A DNA stretch of 63,462 nt from Deltaproteobacteria bacterium Ga0077550 (GTDB lineage Bacteria; Myxococcota_A; Polyangia; Nannocystales; Nannocystaceae). The notes beneath the pieces were generated by a model, which worked only from the letters and a program-made list of their open reading frames with translations, ran no database searches and had not been told where the DNA came from. Position numbers and translations under genes: made by a program. Positions 12,024-21,537 of the stretch are shown piece after piece. Each line of letters opens with the position of its first letter. The first letter of the stretch is position 1. The DNA lies in assembly GCA_001464385.1 (NCBI GenBank), contig LNFB01000159.1, positions 1-63,462 on the forward strand, in the 5' to 3' direction.

Positions 12024-12038
12024 CCCGCGCAGAGCGGG
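12024..12038. terminator. Short hairpin between convergent genes
   Basis: CCCGC-GCAGA-GCGGG forms a 5-bp all-GC stem just after the SDR stop and just before the stop of the convergent lipoprotein gene. No T-run follows, so intrinsic termination would be weak. Confidence 0.3.
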
Positions 12039-12043
12039 TGGTG

Positions 12044-12874
12044 TCAGCACTCGATGCAGGCGCAGGTGAGCGCGCCGTCCTGCTCGCCGCAGAGGTCGAA
12101 CGGGTCGACGCACAGCTCGCCGAGGCAGCCGCAGCTCGCCTGACCGCCGCAGTCCGCGGGCAACGGCACGCACTCGACCTGCGGCAGCTGCGAGATGAAC
12201 TCGACGCAGGCCTCGTCGGCCGGGCAGTCCGCGCAGCTCGGGACCACATCGCAGGCCTCGACCGGCACACAGGTGCCCGTCCAGCAGCCCATGTTCGGAT
12301 CGACGCCCGGGAACGTGTCGGGGTCGCACGCCGGTGGATCATCGTCGCACATGATGTCCGCCGGATTGCACGGCACCGGCACGAACTCGCAGCTCTCGAG
12401 CTCGCACTGCACCGCCGGATCGAAGCCGAGGGCAGCGCACGCCGTCTGGTCGCACGCGTCGACGTCGCACGCCGGCGGCGCGACCCCGTCGAGGAGCGCC
12501 ACGCAGCTGCAGCAGTCCTCCCACAGCACGCAGTCCCCCGCGTCGACGCAGCTCGTCGGCGGCTCGCCGGTCGTACCCGACGAGGTGTCGCCGGTGCCCG
12601 TGGCGTCGACGCCGGTGTCGCTGCTGCTCCCGCCCGTCGAGCCAGGCGCCGCGGTCGTGTCGTTCGGCCCGGTCGCGTCGCCCTGCGACGCGCTCGCGCT
12701 GCCGCCGGTCGACCCCGGACCCGTGTCGAGCGCGGACGTCGGATCGGTCGCCGACTCCCCGCCGCCGTCCGTCGCCGATCCATCCCCCGTCGACGGCACC
12801 CCGTCATCGGAGCACGCGGGCAACCACGACAGCGAGACGAGCGGGACGAGGACGAGACCGACGTGGAGTTTCAT
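12044..12874 (-). CDS. Cys-rich predicted lipoprotein
   Basis: A 276-residue exported protein. The signal peptide (MKLHVGLVLVPLVSLSWLPAC) ends in a lipobox. A linker of about 95 residues rich in Thr, Gly, Ser and Asp follows, then a body with about 30 cysteines in CVPVEACDVVPSCADCP-like spacing. The pattern resembles the lipoprotein at 7337 but without close sequence identity. The ATG at 12874 sits 7 nt downstream of a TATCCT box, which fixes the start and suggests a leaderless message. Surface or periplasmic location; function unknown. Confidence 0.75.
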   Translation of the reverse strand: MKLHVGLVLVPLVSLSWLPACSDDGVPSTGDGSATDGGGESATDPTSALDTGPGSTGGSASASQGDATGPNDTTAAPGSTGGSSSDTGVDATGTGDTSSGTTGEPPTSCVDAGDCVLWEDCCSCVALLDGVAPPACDVDACDQTACAALGFDPAVQCELESCEFVPVPCNPADIMCDDDPPACDPDTFPGVDPNMGCWTGTCVPVEACDVVPSCADCPADEACVEFISQLPQVECVPLPADCGGQASCGCLGELCVDPFDLCGEQDGALTCACIEC

Positions 12875-12881
12875 GCCGCGC

Positions 12882-12887
12882 AGGATA
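12882..12887 (-). promoter_or_regulatory. -10 box for the lipoprotein at 12874, likely leaderless
   Basis: TATCCT on the minus strand, 7 nt before the ATG. There is no Shine-Dalgarno sequence and no clear -35 box. The tRNA-Leu promoter points the other way from the same 50-bp interval. Confidence 0.45.
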
Positions 12888-12910
12888 GCCGACGTCCGCC
12901 GCTGTCGCGC

Positions 12911-12916
12911 TATCAT
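12911..12916 (+). promoter_or_regulatory. -10 box of tRNA-Leu
   Basis: TATCAT starts 14 nt before the first base of the tRNA-Leu acceptor stem, a usual distance for a short 5' leader. A -35 box is not obvious. Confidence 0.4.
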
Positions 12917-12924
12917 GCGGTCGC

Positions 12925-13003
12925 GCCCGGGTGGTGGAACGGTAGACACGGGGGACTTAAAATCCCCTGCGCAAGCGTGCGGGTTCGAGTCCCGCCCCGG
13001 GCA
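12925..13003 (+). tRNA. tRNA-Leu (UAA)
   Basis: A cloverleaf is readable: acceptor GCCCGGG/CCCGGGC with discriminator A73, a 5-bp anticodon stem GGGGA/TCCCC closing the loop CTTAAAA (anticodon TAA, positions 12958-12960), an 11-nt variable arm forming a small stem, and T arm GCGGG-TTCGAGT-CCCGC. The extended variable arm is expected for leucine. The 3' CCA is not encoded. This normal leucine tRNA is a useful contrast to the two odd genes near 62.3 kb. Confidence 0.92.
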
Positions 13004-13044
13004 CGGGGTCGTCGATCACGGCAGGCGAAATCACGGCAGCCGAT

Positions 13045-13665
13045 TCACCGGAACGGATCGTCCTCATCCGTCGCCGGCAACGCGATCGGCACGAACGTGC
13101 GCCCCATCCACGTCACGAGCGCGTCGCGCTGCACCCGGCGGCTCTCGGCGTTCCAGAGCGCCAGCGCGGGCAGCATCACCAACGACGACGGGATCGCGAA
13201 CAGCAGCAGCAGCAGGGGCAGCGTCCACAGCAGCGCCGAGCCGGCCACGACGTACGCGAGCACGCCGATCCCCGCGAGCACGCCGAGCGGGAGGAGCACC
13301 GGCCACAGTCGCCGCGGCTCCTGCAGCGCGCGAAAGCTCGCCGCGTGACCAGGTTGCTCGAGGTGGCCCTCGACGCGCGCGACTCCGGCGTCCCCGTCGA
13401 GCCGCAGCACGAGCATCGGTGAGACGGCATCGGCCGCCCCGGACCAGTGGCGCACGCGGATGGTGTTCCCGCGGCGCGACACCAGCAGCGCCGCGCCCCG
13501 GGGCGGCGCCGGTTCGGGCGCCGGATCATCGGCCTCGCGCACCGCAGGGTCAGCGAGGATGCGGGCCCAGACCGCGTCCGCATCCCCCTCGACGCGGAAG
13601 CGGAACACCCGGCGCCGCGAGAGCAACGCCGCATCGAAGCGTCGGACGATCCCGCCCTCAGCCAC
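13045..13665 (-). CDS. Two-TM membrane protein of unknown function
   Basis: A 206-residue protein. The N-terminal 110 residues are soluble and start with FDAALLSRRRVFRFRVEG. Two adjacent transmembrane helices follow at about 118-160 (VLLPLGVLAGIGVLAYVVAG, then LWTLPLLLLLFAIPSSLVML), then a short basic tail. It resembles small membrane proteins with an SRPBCC-like head, but no family can be named with confidence. The GTG at 13665 overlaps the end of the TSP3 lipoprotein gene by 8 bases, so it is the last cistron of the long Exb/TonB run. Possibly a partner of that envelope complex. Confidence 0.65.
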   Translation of the reverse strand: MAEGGIVRRFDAALLSRRRVFRFRVEGDADAVWARILADPAVREADDPAPEPAPPRGAALLVSRRGNTIRVRHWSGAADAVSPMLVLRLDGDAGVARVEGHLEQPGHAASFRALQEPRRLWPVLLPLGVLAGIGVLAYVVAGSALLWTLPLLLLLFAIPSSLVMLPALALWNAESRRVQRDALVTWMGRTFVPIALPATDEDDPFR

Positions 13666-16600
13666 CCGTGCCGTCGCCGGTGCCGTCGCCCGAGTCGCCA
13701 CCGTCACCGGTGGTGTCGTCGCCGGTTCCGTCGTCGCAGCGCACCGCCAGCGCGTTGTCGCCGTTGCACGCCGCACCGTCGTTGGGCCAGTTGCGGCCCT
13801 CCTCGTCGGTGTACGTCTCGTTGGTCGGGTCGTGGTCGAACGGGCACAGATCGCAGGCGTCCGCCAAACCGTCGTAGTCCTGGTCCGGCGGCGGGAGCCG
13901 GCACTGCAGGTTCCACAGCGCGTCCAGGTCGCTCTGCACGTCCTCGAGGCTCGCCGGTGCGTGGTCCTCGAGGGCGATTCCTGCGGCCGCGAGCGCCTCG
14001 TCGCAGCCGATGGGCAGGGTCAGCACGCCGGGGGTCGCCGCGAGGTTGGCGGGGAGCTGCGCGCAGCCCGACCCCGTGCACTCGAGCTCCACCGGCCGCC
14101 CCGCGGGGTCCACGATGCGGCGGCCATCGCCGAAGCGCTCGGCGAGCCCTTGGCCGTCGTCGACGAGCAAGGTGGTGCAGCACTGGCCTCCGACCGAGAC
14201 GGGGAAGAACGCCAGCGCACGCGGGGCGCCGCTGTCCTCGCAGCCGTCGCCGAGCTCGCAGTCGACACCGATGAAGTCACCGTCGTCGTCGTCGTCCTGC
14301 GCGCTGCCGTCGAGGAGCTGGGTCGCGTTCGCGACGTGAGCACAGGTGTCGCAGAGGTCGCCGACGCCGTCGCGGTCGACGTCGCTGTGGTCGCATAGCC
14401 CCTCCACGTCGGCGGTTGCGCCGACGCACCGCCGGCCGACGCCGCACGCATCGTCGTCGACGCAGGCGATGCGATCCAGCTCGGGCTGCCGCGGACAGGC
14501 ATCGTCGTGGTTGGCGAGGCCGTCCTGATCGAAGTCGTCGTCATCGCCGAACCCGACGGGCCCGGCCGCGAGGTCGGACTGCGCACCGACGCAGGCGTCG
14601 CCGATCATGTCGAGGTCGGCGTCGCGCTGGCACGTCGCCGCGTCCGGATCGATCGCGTCGCCGAGGCGCCACGGGCGATCGACATCGTAGCTCTCGCAGT
14701 TCGCGACGGCGGGACAGTTGTCGCAGACGTCGCCGATGCCGTCCTCGTCGGCGTCGCCCTGCTCGCCGGCGTTGCGCACCCACAGGTACGACGGCAGCGC
14801 GTTGGTCGCGGCGAGGTCGTTGTACCGCGAGAGGGACTTCGGGCAGTTGTCGCAGCCGTTGCCGACGCCGTCGCGATCCGAGTCGCTGTTGTCGCGGGCG
14901 ATCTCGGGCGAAGCGGGGCACAGATCGAGCGGATCGCCGACGCCGTCGCGATCGGCGTCGGCCTGCAGCGGGTTGTAGGCGTCGGGCGCGTTGTCGCAGG
15001 AGAGCTGCACACCGTCGCTGTCGCCGTCTTCTTCGCAGCGCGCGGGATCGACGGTGAACGTGTAGTCGTACACGTAGTAGAGCTTGTTCGACCCGTCGGG
15101 GTTCGTCTCGACGATGGTCTTCTTGCTGTCGTTCGGGTCGGGGATGTAGTTGACCTCGGTGCTCTGGAACAGCGGCATGCCGCACGCATCCCAGAACGCC
15201 TTCGCGTAGGTGTCCGCGTCGATGTTGGTGAGCGAGACCGCCTTCGCGTAGTCCTCGGGGTCGAGCACGTCGAGATTCCCCGCCTGGGGATCGAGGACGC
15301 CGGGGACGTAGAACCCGTAGGTCTGGCCCTCGCGTAGCACCGGATCGAACTGCACGGTGTCGAGGCGGACGTGGATCTCGCCGGCGGCCTGCTCGCTGAC
15401 GTCGACGTCGAGGCACGGCGGCGCTCCCGAGGCCTCCTGCTCGTCCCGCGTCTCGGCGCAGCTCGAGCCGCCGGCGACCGCACGCTGCCCCTCGGGGAGC
15501 GACAGGTCGTGGATCTCGACCTTGCGCAGGTTCTCCGGGGACAGATCGAACTTGTTGGAGAAGCTGAGGCTGAACGTGTCGCAGGCGCCGATGCGCAGGT
15601 TGTCGCCCGGAAAGCCCGACGACGGCACCGCGCGGAACTGCGGCGTCTGGAAGGTGTACGTACGCTTTCCGTCGAGCGTGTTGCCCTTCTTGTCGACGAT
15701 GTGCTCGCCGCCGTCCGAAGGGGTGAACACCACCTGGTACGTCTGGCCCGAGCACATGCTCAGGTCCCAGTCGGCGTCGAGCTCGACGGCGTAGCCGTCG
15801 CCGTCGTGGGCGCGCCAGCCGTCGGCGACGCTGCGGGGCGCAATGAGGCCGCGCGCCTCGGCGCACGACTCGATGACCGCACGGGGCTGACCGCCGCGAT
15901 CCGCCGGCCGCCACTCGACGCCCTTCAGCGCGCCGTCGTAGATGACACCGCCGAGCTTGGTGACGAGGTTGATCGCGTGGTCGTGCTCGTCTTCGCCGGC
16001 AGAGCAGGTCTGCGTCACGTAGTACTGCTCGGCGCAGTCCGTGGCCTCCTGGTCGGTGCACTCGCGACCGCCGGCCGAGCACCCGCCGTCGTCGTCGCAC
16101 ACGCCGCAGTCGTCGCCGCAGCCGCCATCACAGCCGAGATCGCGGACGAAGCCGGGCAACGAGCTCTTGCGCTCGTAGCGTGCCAGCGGCTCGTAGCCGA
16201 GGTCGTGGACCGGATCGCAGCTGGCGTTGGCGTCGCAGCACTCGGCGGCGGTGAGCTTGCCGTCGGCGTTCGCGTCGCACTCCGACAGGCGCGTGCCATC
16301 GCCTGCCTTCACATGGCAGCCGGCCGCCGCGGCCTCGTCGTAGCGCGCGTCGACGCAGTACCCGACGTCGCCCGTGGTGTCCGGGTCGGCCTTGCAGGCG
16401 CCGAACCACGGCGCGCGGCACAGGCCCGCGTCGCAGCTCGGATCGCCGGCGCCCGGCGAGCAGGCGCGCCCCTGGTCGTCGACGCCGACGCACTCGGCCC
16501 CCGGCAGGCCGGGGCCGGCCGGATCGCGGCAGTCGTCGTCGCTGTCGCAGGCGATCGTGGCCCGCTCGTCGGCGCGCAGCGCCGGGTGGACCCCACGCAG

Positions 16601-17509
16601 GAGGTCCTCGGCCGGCACGAAGCCGCCGGGCTCGTCGTCGCGACGGTCGGCGACCACGAACGCGGCGCAGTCGATCAGCCGATCACCCTGCGGGTTGCAC
16701 TCGATGCGGTCGCCCGCGCCGTACTTCGACACGTTGACGGTGAGGCTGAAGTCGCACTGGGAGCAGCAGGTGTCGACGCCGTCGATCGGCGTCTCGCAGT
16801 CGTAGGCCGCGGCCTCGCCGATCGCCCGGTCATCCCACTTCCCGCGCGTCGCGGTGAGCGCCTTGTCGCGCTGCAGCTTGCGCGGCGTGTCGCCGTCGAT
16901 GGCGTTGCACGGATTCGTCGCCGGGTCGGCGTAGTCGTCGGCGCCGAACGGCACCCCCGCCTCGCGGAGGTTGTCGACGCACGACAGGTTCACGAACCGC
17001 GTGATCTCGCTGGTGCCATCGGCGGTGCTCGTCCGCCAGTCGCCCGAGTAGCGGCTGACCGGCCCCTGGAGCGAGACGACCTGGGTCTTCCAGTCGTAGG
17101 TCTCGAACAGCTGCGGGACGTCCGGCCGCTTGCGCACGAGCTCGATCGAGGTCGGCTCGAGCAGGTTGTTGAAGACGAACTGCAGCCCGCTCGCGACCAC
17201 GATCGGCGCGATGCGGCAGAACTCGTCCGGCCCCTGCGGAGAGAGCTGCGCGGTCTCGGAGTCCTCGCAGAGACCGAGGGTCTCGACGAAGCGGCGCGCC
17301 TCGGTGAACGGCGCCGGGCACCGATCGCCGCTGCACTCGGGGCTGACGATGTGGACCAGCTCGCCGGTGTAGTTGGTACCCGAGAGGATCTGCAGCTCGA
17401 GGCTGTTCTCGTCGCAGATGCCGCAGTCGGCGTCCTCGAAACAACCCGCCGGCAGCAGGGCCATCGCCCCAGCGGCGGCGACGAGACGGACTCTTCGATG
17501 GTCAACCAT
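13658..17509 (-). CDS. Giant lipoprotein with thrombospondin-3 repeats
   Basis: A 1283-residue exported protein. The signal peptide ends in Leu-Pro-Ala-Gly-Cys (lipobox-like). The first 480 residues are Cys-rich with no family I recognise. Residues about 480-800 contain strand-rich segments (for example KGNTLDGKRTYTFQTPQF) resembling bacterial Ig-like (Big_5) repeats. From about 825 to 1225 there are at least seven Asp-rich calcium-binding loops of the TSP type 3 kind (DADRDGVGDPLDLCP, DSDRDGVGNGCDNCP, DADEDGIGDVCDNCP, DVDRDGVGDLCDTC). The tail is Gly/Asp/Thr-rich. It overlaps exbD2 by 8 bases, so it is co-translated with the Exb/TonB genes and is a candidate surface partner of that energised complex. 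TSP3 proteins are usually Ca-stabilised outer-surface proteins. Confidence 0.8.
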   Translation of the reverse strand: MVDHRRVRLVAAAGAMALLPAGCFEDADCGICDENSLELQILSGTNYTGELVHIVSPECSGDRCPAPFTEARRFVETLGLCEDSETAQLSPQGPDEFCRIAPIVVASGLQFVFNNLLEPTSIELVRKRPDVPQLFETYDWKTQVVSLQGPVSRYSGDWRTSTADGTSEITRFVNLSCVDNLREAGVPFGADDYADPATNPCNAIDGDTPRKLQRDKALTATRGKWDDRAIGEAAAYDCETPIDGVDTCCSQCDFSLTVNVSKYGAGDRIECNPQGDRLIDCAAFVVADRRDDEPGGFVPAEDLLRGVHPALRADERATIACDSDDDCRDPAGPGLPGAECVGVDDQGRACSPGAGDPSCDAGLCRAPWFGACKADPDTTGDVGYCVDARYDEAAAAGCHVKAGDGTRLSECDANADGKLTAAECCDANASCDPVHDLGYEPLARYERKSSLPGFVRDLGCDGGCGDDCGVCDDDGGCSAGGRECTDQEATDCAEQYYVTQTCSAGEDEHDHAINLVTKLGGVIYDGALKGVEWRPADRGGQPRAVIESCAEARGLIAPRSVADGWRAHDGDGYAVELDADWDLSMCSGQTYQVVFTPSDGGEHIVDKKGNTLDGKRTYTFQTPQFRAVPSSGFPGDNLRIGACDTFSLSFSNKFDLSPENLRKVEIHDLSLPEGQRAVAGGSSCAETRDEQEASGAPPCLDVDVSEQAAGEIHVRLDTVQFDPVLREGQTYGFYVPGVLDPQAGNLDVLDPEDYAKAVSLTNIDADTYAKAFWDACGMPLFQSTEVNYIPDPNDSKKTIVETNPDGSNKLYYVYDYTFTVDPARCEEDGDSDGVQLSCDNAPDAYNPLQADADRDGVGDPLDLCPASPEIARDNSDSDRDGVGNGCDNCPKSLSRYNDLAATNALPSYLWVRNAGEQGDADEDGIGDVCDNCPAVANCESYDVDRPWRLGDAIDPDAATCQRDADLDMIGDACVGAQSDLAAGPVGFGDDDDFDQDGLANHDDACPRQPELDRIACVDDDACGVGRRCVGATADVEGLCDHSDVDRDGVGDLCDTCAHVANATQLLDGSAQDDDDDGDFIGVDCELGDGCEDSGAPRALAFFPVSVGGQCCTTLLVDDGQGLAERFGDGRRIVDPAGRPVELECTGSGCAQLPANLAATPGVLTLPIGCDEALAAAGIALEDHAPASLEDVQSDLDALWNLQCRLPPPDQDYDGLADACDLCPFDHDPTNETYTDEEGRNWPNDGAACNGDNALAVRCDDGTGDDTTGDGGDSGDGTGDGTGG

Positions 17510-17942
17510 TGAGCTTGTCGGGCGTCCGAGTCTTGTCCTTCGGCTTCATGATGCCGAGGACCTCTGCGCCCGAACGCTTCGCCAGATCGAGGATGTCGAC
17601 CGCTTCGCCGTACTTCGCCTTGTCGTCGAAGTCGATGAAGACCACCTTCTTGTCGCGGAACTCCAACTGCTTGGTGATCTGTTCCGCGAGCTTGTTCTTG
17701 TCGGTGGGATTGCGATTCAGCGTCAGGCCACCGTCGGCCGTCAGTCCGATCACCAACGGTTCCTCGGTCGGCGGCTTACGCTGCTGGTTCTTCGCGTCCG
17801 GCGGGACCTTCACCGAGATCTCGGGGACGTTCCGCGGGACCATCACCATGAAGATGATGAGGAGCACCAGACAGACGTCGACGAGCGGCGTGACGTTGAT
17901 GTCGCTCTTCGCGCCCTTGCTGTTGCCTGCTGCCATCGACAT
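17502..17942 (-). CDS. exbD: ExbD/TolR-type energy-transducing protein (second copy)
   Basis: A 146-residue inner-membrane protein. A short cytoplasmic N-terminus is followed by one TM helix with the family core DINVTPLVDVCLVLLIIFMV; the Asp in PLVDV is the proton-conducting residue of ExbD/TolR. A periplasmic domain of about 100 residues follows, with the typical KTKY-like pattern here as DDKAKYGEAVDILDLAKRSG. It lies 12 bases after the first exbD. With exbB and two exbD in a row it should form a proton-driven motor that energises a TonB- or Tol-like protein. Its stop overlaps the start of the TSP3 lipoprotein. Confidence 0.93.
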   Translation of the reverse strand: MSMAAGNSKGAKSDINVTPLVDVCLVLLIIFMVMVPRNVPEISVKVPPDAKNQQRKPPTEEPLVIGLTADGGLTLNRNPTDKNKLAEQITKQLEFRDKKVVFIDFDDKAKYGEAVDILDLAKRSGAEVLGIMKPKDKTRTPDKLNG

Positions 17943-17954
17943 GGTGGGGGTCCC

Positions 17955-18436
<482 letters not shown>

Positions 18437-18440
<4 letters not shown>

Positions 18441-19162
18441 GTGTAGCGACCCTCCTTGAGCACGAAGTCCACGAGCTCCGAGGCCACGTCGTTCATGTCG
18501 ATCTGGTACGACTCGACGCGGGCGTTGAAGGCGTTGAACATCATGACCGCCGGGATGGCGACGAGGAGGCCGACGGCCGTGGCGACGAGCGCCTCGGAGA
18601 TACCGCCGGACACCGCAGCCAGGCCTCCACCGCCGTCGCTCGAGAGGCCCTGGAACGAGTTGATGATGCCGACGACCGTTCCGAGCAGACCGACGAACGG
18701 TGCGGTCGAGCCGACGGTGGCGAGCCAGGTCAGGCCGCGCTTGAGGTTGGCCGTCTCGCGCTCCTTGGCCCGCTCCATCTGGCGGTTCACCGCATCGACG
18801 AGGTCGAAGTCACCGACGTCGTCGGGACCCTCCTCGCGCAGCGCTTCGAGGCCCTCGAGGTACTCGCGCAGACCGGCGCCGACGACCTTCGCCACCGGGC
18901 TGTCGCCGTGCTGCTGTGCCGCCGCGACGGCCTCCTGCATCTTGCGCTCCTGCAGGTACGTCCGCAGCAGCATGATGTAGTTGATCGACTGGCGCTTCGC
19001 CCGGCCGTACGCCCGGAGGCGCTCGATGATGATCGCGAGGGCGACGACGAACATCGCCACCAGGAAGATCATCACCCCCTTGGCGAACATGCCCATCTGC
19101 TCCCACATGCCTGTGAGCGAGAAGTCGGAGCCTTCGGCGATGAGGATCGAGAGCGTTTCCAT
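18437..19162 (-). CDS. exbB: ExbB/TolQ/MotA proton channel family protein
   Basis: A 241-residue protein with three TM helices: about 27-49 (VMIFLVAMFVVALAIIIERL), about 145-170 (WLATVGSTAPFVGLLGTVVGII, the MotA/TolQ/ExbB signature) and about 185-210 (GGISEALVATAVGLLVAIPAVM). A long cytoplasmic region lies between helices 1 and 2. It forms the pentameric stator channel for the two ExbD proteins encoded just downstream. Start ATG 19162 has AGGA about 10 nt upstream. The conserved Thr in GSTAPFVGLLGT is present. Confidence 0.95.
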
Positions 19163-19264
19163 GACTTTGATTCCTGTGCTGGCCCGCCTAGGGCGGGCGG
19201 GACTCTTGGAGGCGGCGGACGTCGGGCGCCTAGGGGGCGCCGCGGGCGGGGCTTGGGGTGCGCG

Positions 19265-20071
19265 TCACTCGAACTGGATGTCGAACGTGGCTTCGCTGCA
19301 GGTCGTCTTGGGCTTGCCGTCCACGATGAACGGCTTGAACCGCCACTTCTGGACGGTCTCCTTGACGATCTGGTCGACCTGGGGATCGTTGGGGAACTTC
19401 TTGCTCACGCGCACGTCGGTCGGCTTGCCGCCACCGTCGACGCAGAAGGCGATCTTCACGCTGCCCGGGCGCTTGTCGAACGTCGCGGCCTTGGTGCCGG
19501 CGAGCTTGCGCTGATCGGGGTTGGGGTCGTAGATCGCCTGGGAGCGCACCGCGGAGATCGGGGCCTTCGCGACGTCCTTCTCGGCGACCTCGCGCTTGGT
19601 CGCGATGCCGCCGGGGATGCCACCGGGCACGCCGCCGGGGATGCCACCGGGCACACCGCCGGGCACACCGCCGGGCATGCCACCGGGCACGCCGCCGGGG
19701 ACCTTCGGGCCCTTGGTGCCGCCGGTCTTGGGATCCGGCACCTTGTCGGAGACCTCCTTGGGCTGGACGATCTCCTCGATCGGGGCCTCCTCCTCGGGGA
19801 TTTCCTCTTCCTCTTCTTCCTCTTCCTCGGCGGCCGCGGGCGGCGGCGGAGGCGGAGGTGGGAGGGCCGCGACGGCCTCCTCCTCGACGAGCTGGGTCAT
19901 GATGAACTCGATGCCCGGCGGCGGATCCACCCGGCTGATGTTCAACTTGTTGGCCACCCACATGAAGGTCACCAACGAGAACGTGATGACCCCCGACGAA
20001 GCCGCCGCGATCTGGAGCCGGAGGCGCCGACGTGGGTCGACGCGTTGGTATTGCATGTAGTGGTCGAACAT
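19265..20071 (-). CDS. TonB-like protein with AgmX/PglI-type C-terminus
   Basis: A 268-residue protein. A cytoplasmic start [16 protein letters not shown] is followed by one TM helix (about 21-45), a Pro run, an acidic stretch of ten Glu, eight PGG[V/I/M] repeats (about 125-157), then a C-terminal TonB/AgmX-PglI-like domain with [11 protein letters not shown] and [11 protein letters not shown] and a second Cys near the end. The two cysteines probably form a disulfide. It sits 100 bp upstream of exbB in the same direction, so it is the probable force transmitter of this Exb motor. The start at 20071 is supported by upstream GAGG and by the matching N-terminus of the paralogue at 22326. Confidence 0.88.
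   Translation of the reverse strand: MFDHYMQYQRVDPRRRLRLQIAAASSGVITFSLVTFMWVANKLNISRVDPPPGIEFIMTQLVEEEAVAALPPPPPPPPAAAEEEEEEEEEIPEEEAPIEEIVQPKEVSDKVPDPKTGGTKGPKVPGGVPGGMPGGVPGGVPGGIPGGVPGGIPGGIATKREVAEKDVAKAPISAVRSQAIYDPNPDQRKLAGTKAATFDKRPGSVKIAFCVDGGGKPTDVRVSKKFPNDPQVDQIVKETVQKWRFKPFIVDGKPKTTCSEATFDIQFE
19606..19701 (-). repeat. 12-bp tandem repeat encoding PGGX units
   Basis: Eight tandem 12-bp units of the type CCNGGCGGNRTN encode consecutive Pro-Gly-Gly-[Val/Met/Ile] in the TonB-like protein. Units are nearly identical at the DNA level, as expected from slippage expansion. The protein segment would be an extended, flexible or collagen-like rod across the periplasm. Confidence 0.8.
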
Positions 20072-20129
20072 CGATCCCGATCCTCGGCTCTTTACACGCA
20101 CGAGCGGCCACCGAAGGGCTGGCCGCGCG

Positions 20130-21245
20130 CTAGGTGCCTTTCCCCTTCTTCTTCTTGCCCTTCTTTCCCGACGGCTCCTCGGCCGGCAGGATCCCCTTGA
20201 TCTCGTCCTCGATCTGGCGGCGGAGCTCGGCGTCCTTGGCCTGCTCCTCCGAGCTGAGCGGTGGGGGTGGGCAACACGGTGCATCGGGCACCTTGCCGAC
20301 CGGGCACTCCGGCAACTCCTCGAGATCGCACTTCGCCTTCTGCTGCTTCCAGGCGAGCATCGTGTCCTCGCGCGCGAGGATGGGCTCGAGGCGTTCCTGC
20401 GGCGTGACCGGGTTCTCGACGACGATGCGCGCGAGCTGACGCTGCGTGTACGCCATCGATCGCCAGATGTACGCGTCGGCGAACTTCGCGTCGATCTGCG
20501 TGACGCGATCGAGGAGCTTGATGACGTCGTCCGCGAGCTTGATGCGCTCCGACGGCGGGATCGCCTCGTTGTAGCCGAGGCCCTTCTCGGCGTCGGGCAT
20601 CAGCGGCATGAACGTGATCGTGGCGAGGGTGTGCCACGCCTGCACGCTCTCCGGGAAGTCCTCGGTGCGCTTCTTCAGCCACTTGAGGTACTCGTCCAGC
20701 TTGCCGCACTCCTCGTACTGCTGGGCGATCTTGGTGTAGAGCCGCTCCTCGCGGGGCTCGGCGCGGTGACGCTCGAGCCAGTGCGTGAGGAGATCGTCGC
20801 AGCGCTCGTCGGCCTTGAGGATCGCGAGGCGGTGGGCCTTGACCTGTTCCTCGTCCTCCTTCGATTTCTGCTCGAGGCGGTCGTACCAGGTCTGGAAGTC
20901 CTTCAGCGCCCGGTCGGCGAAGGCGTGGCGCTGCTCCTTCTCGGAGGGGTCCTTCATCTTCAGGACCTGGGCCTCGGCCGCGCAGGCCCGGTTCCAGAAG
21001 ACCGTGACGCCGTCCGGCTCGAGCGTCTCGGCCTTGTCGTAGGCGGCGAGCGCCTCGATGAACTTGCCCTCGTTGTAGAGCGTGTTTCCCTCGCGGATCA
21101 GGTCGCGGGACTCGATCTTCGAGCAGCCGGCGAGCGAACCCACGGCCAGCGCCGCGAGCACGGCACCGAGAATTCGGGGAGCGCGGCGCGAGGTGGCCGT
21201 CGATTTGGCGCGCAGATCAACGCGCGGGCTGGGTTTGCGGCCCAT
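20130..21245 (-). CDS. TPR lipoprotein of the Exb/TonB run
   Basis: A 371-residue exported protein. The signal peptide ends in Leu-Ala-Gly-Cys (about residues 25-42 from the ATG at 21245). TPR units follow: [30 protein letters not shown], later [25 protein letters not shown] and [15 protein letters not shown]. The C-terminus has a Cys/Pro segment ([16 protein letters not shown]) and a very basic Lys/Gly tail. TPR lipoproteins accompany Exb/TonB-like systems in myxobacteria and probably scaffold periplasmic partners. A TAGACT -10-like box lies 10 nt before the ATG. The 292 bases upstream to 21537 hold no gene. Confidence 0.82.
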   Translation of the reverse strand: MGRKPSPRVDLRAKSTATSRRAPRILGAVLAALAVGSLAGCSKIESRDLIREGNTLYNEGKFIEALAAYDKAETLEPDGVTVFWNRACAAEAQVLKMKDPSEKEQRHAFADRALKDFQTWYDRLEQKSKEDEEQVKAHRLAILKADERCDDLLTHWLERHRAEPREERLYTKIAQQYEECGKLDEYLKWLKKRTEDFPESVQAWHTLATITFMPLMPDAEKGLGYNEAIPPSERIKLADDVIKLLDRVTQIDAKFADAYIWRSMAYTQRQLARIVVENPVTPQERLEPILAREDTMLAWKQQKAKCDLEELPECPVGKVPDAPCCPPPPLSSEEQAKDAELRRQIEDEIKGILPAEEPSGKKGKKKKGKGT

Positions 21246-21537
21246 GGAAGGCGAGAGTCTACAGCATGGGGTGGGCGGGGAATCAAGCGCTTCGGCGTGT
21301 GCATCGGCACATGGCCACACACCCGCGCCAGGGGCACCTTGCGGTCGCAGCGCGCGGTCCGGCGCGGGTTCGTCCGGAGGCACGCGAGTGTGGAGTGGGG
21401 TCGCGGGGTTCAAGGGACCTCGTGCGCGCCGCGGATGCACGACGCGCCGCGTCGGCGGCGATCGTCGCGACCGCGCCGCGGCGGCGTCGTCAACGGCGCG
21501 GGGTGGAACGACTTACAGGCGCACGACCGAGCGTGCC

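Noticed and set aside
12001..12807. An Arg-rich minus-strand frame over the Cys-rich lipoprotein
   Set aside because: The alternative frame at 12044-12874 has a signal peptide, lipobox and regular Cys spacing.
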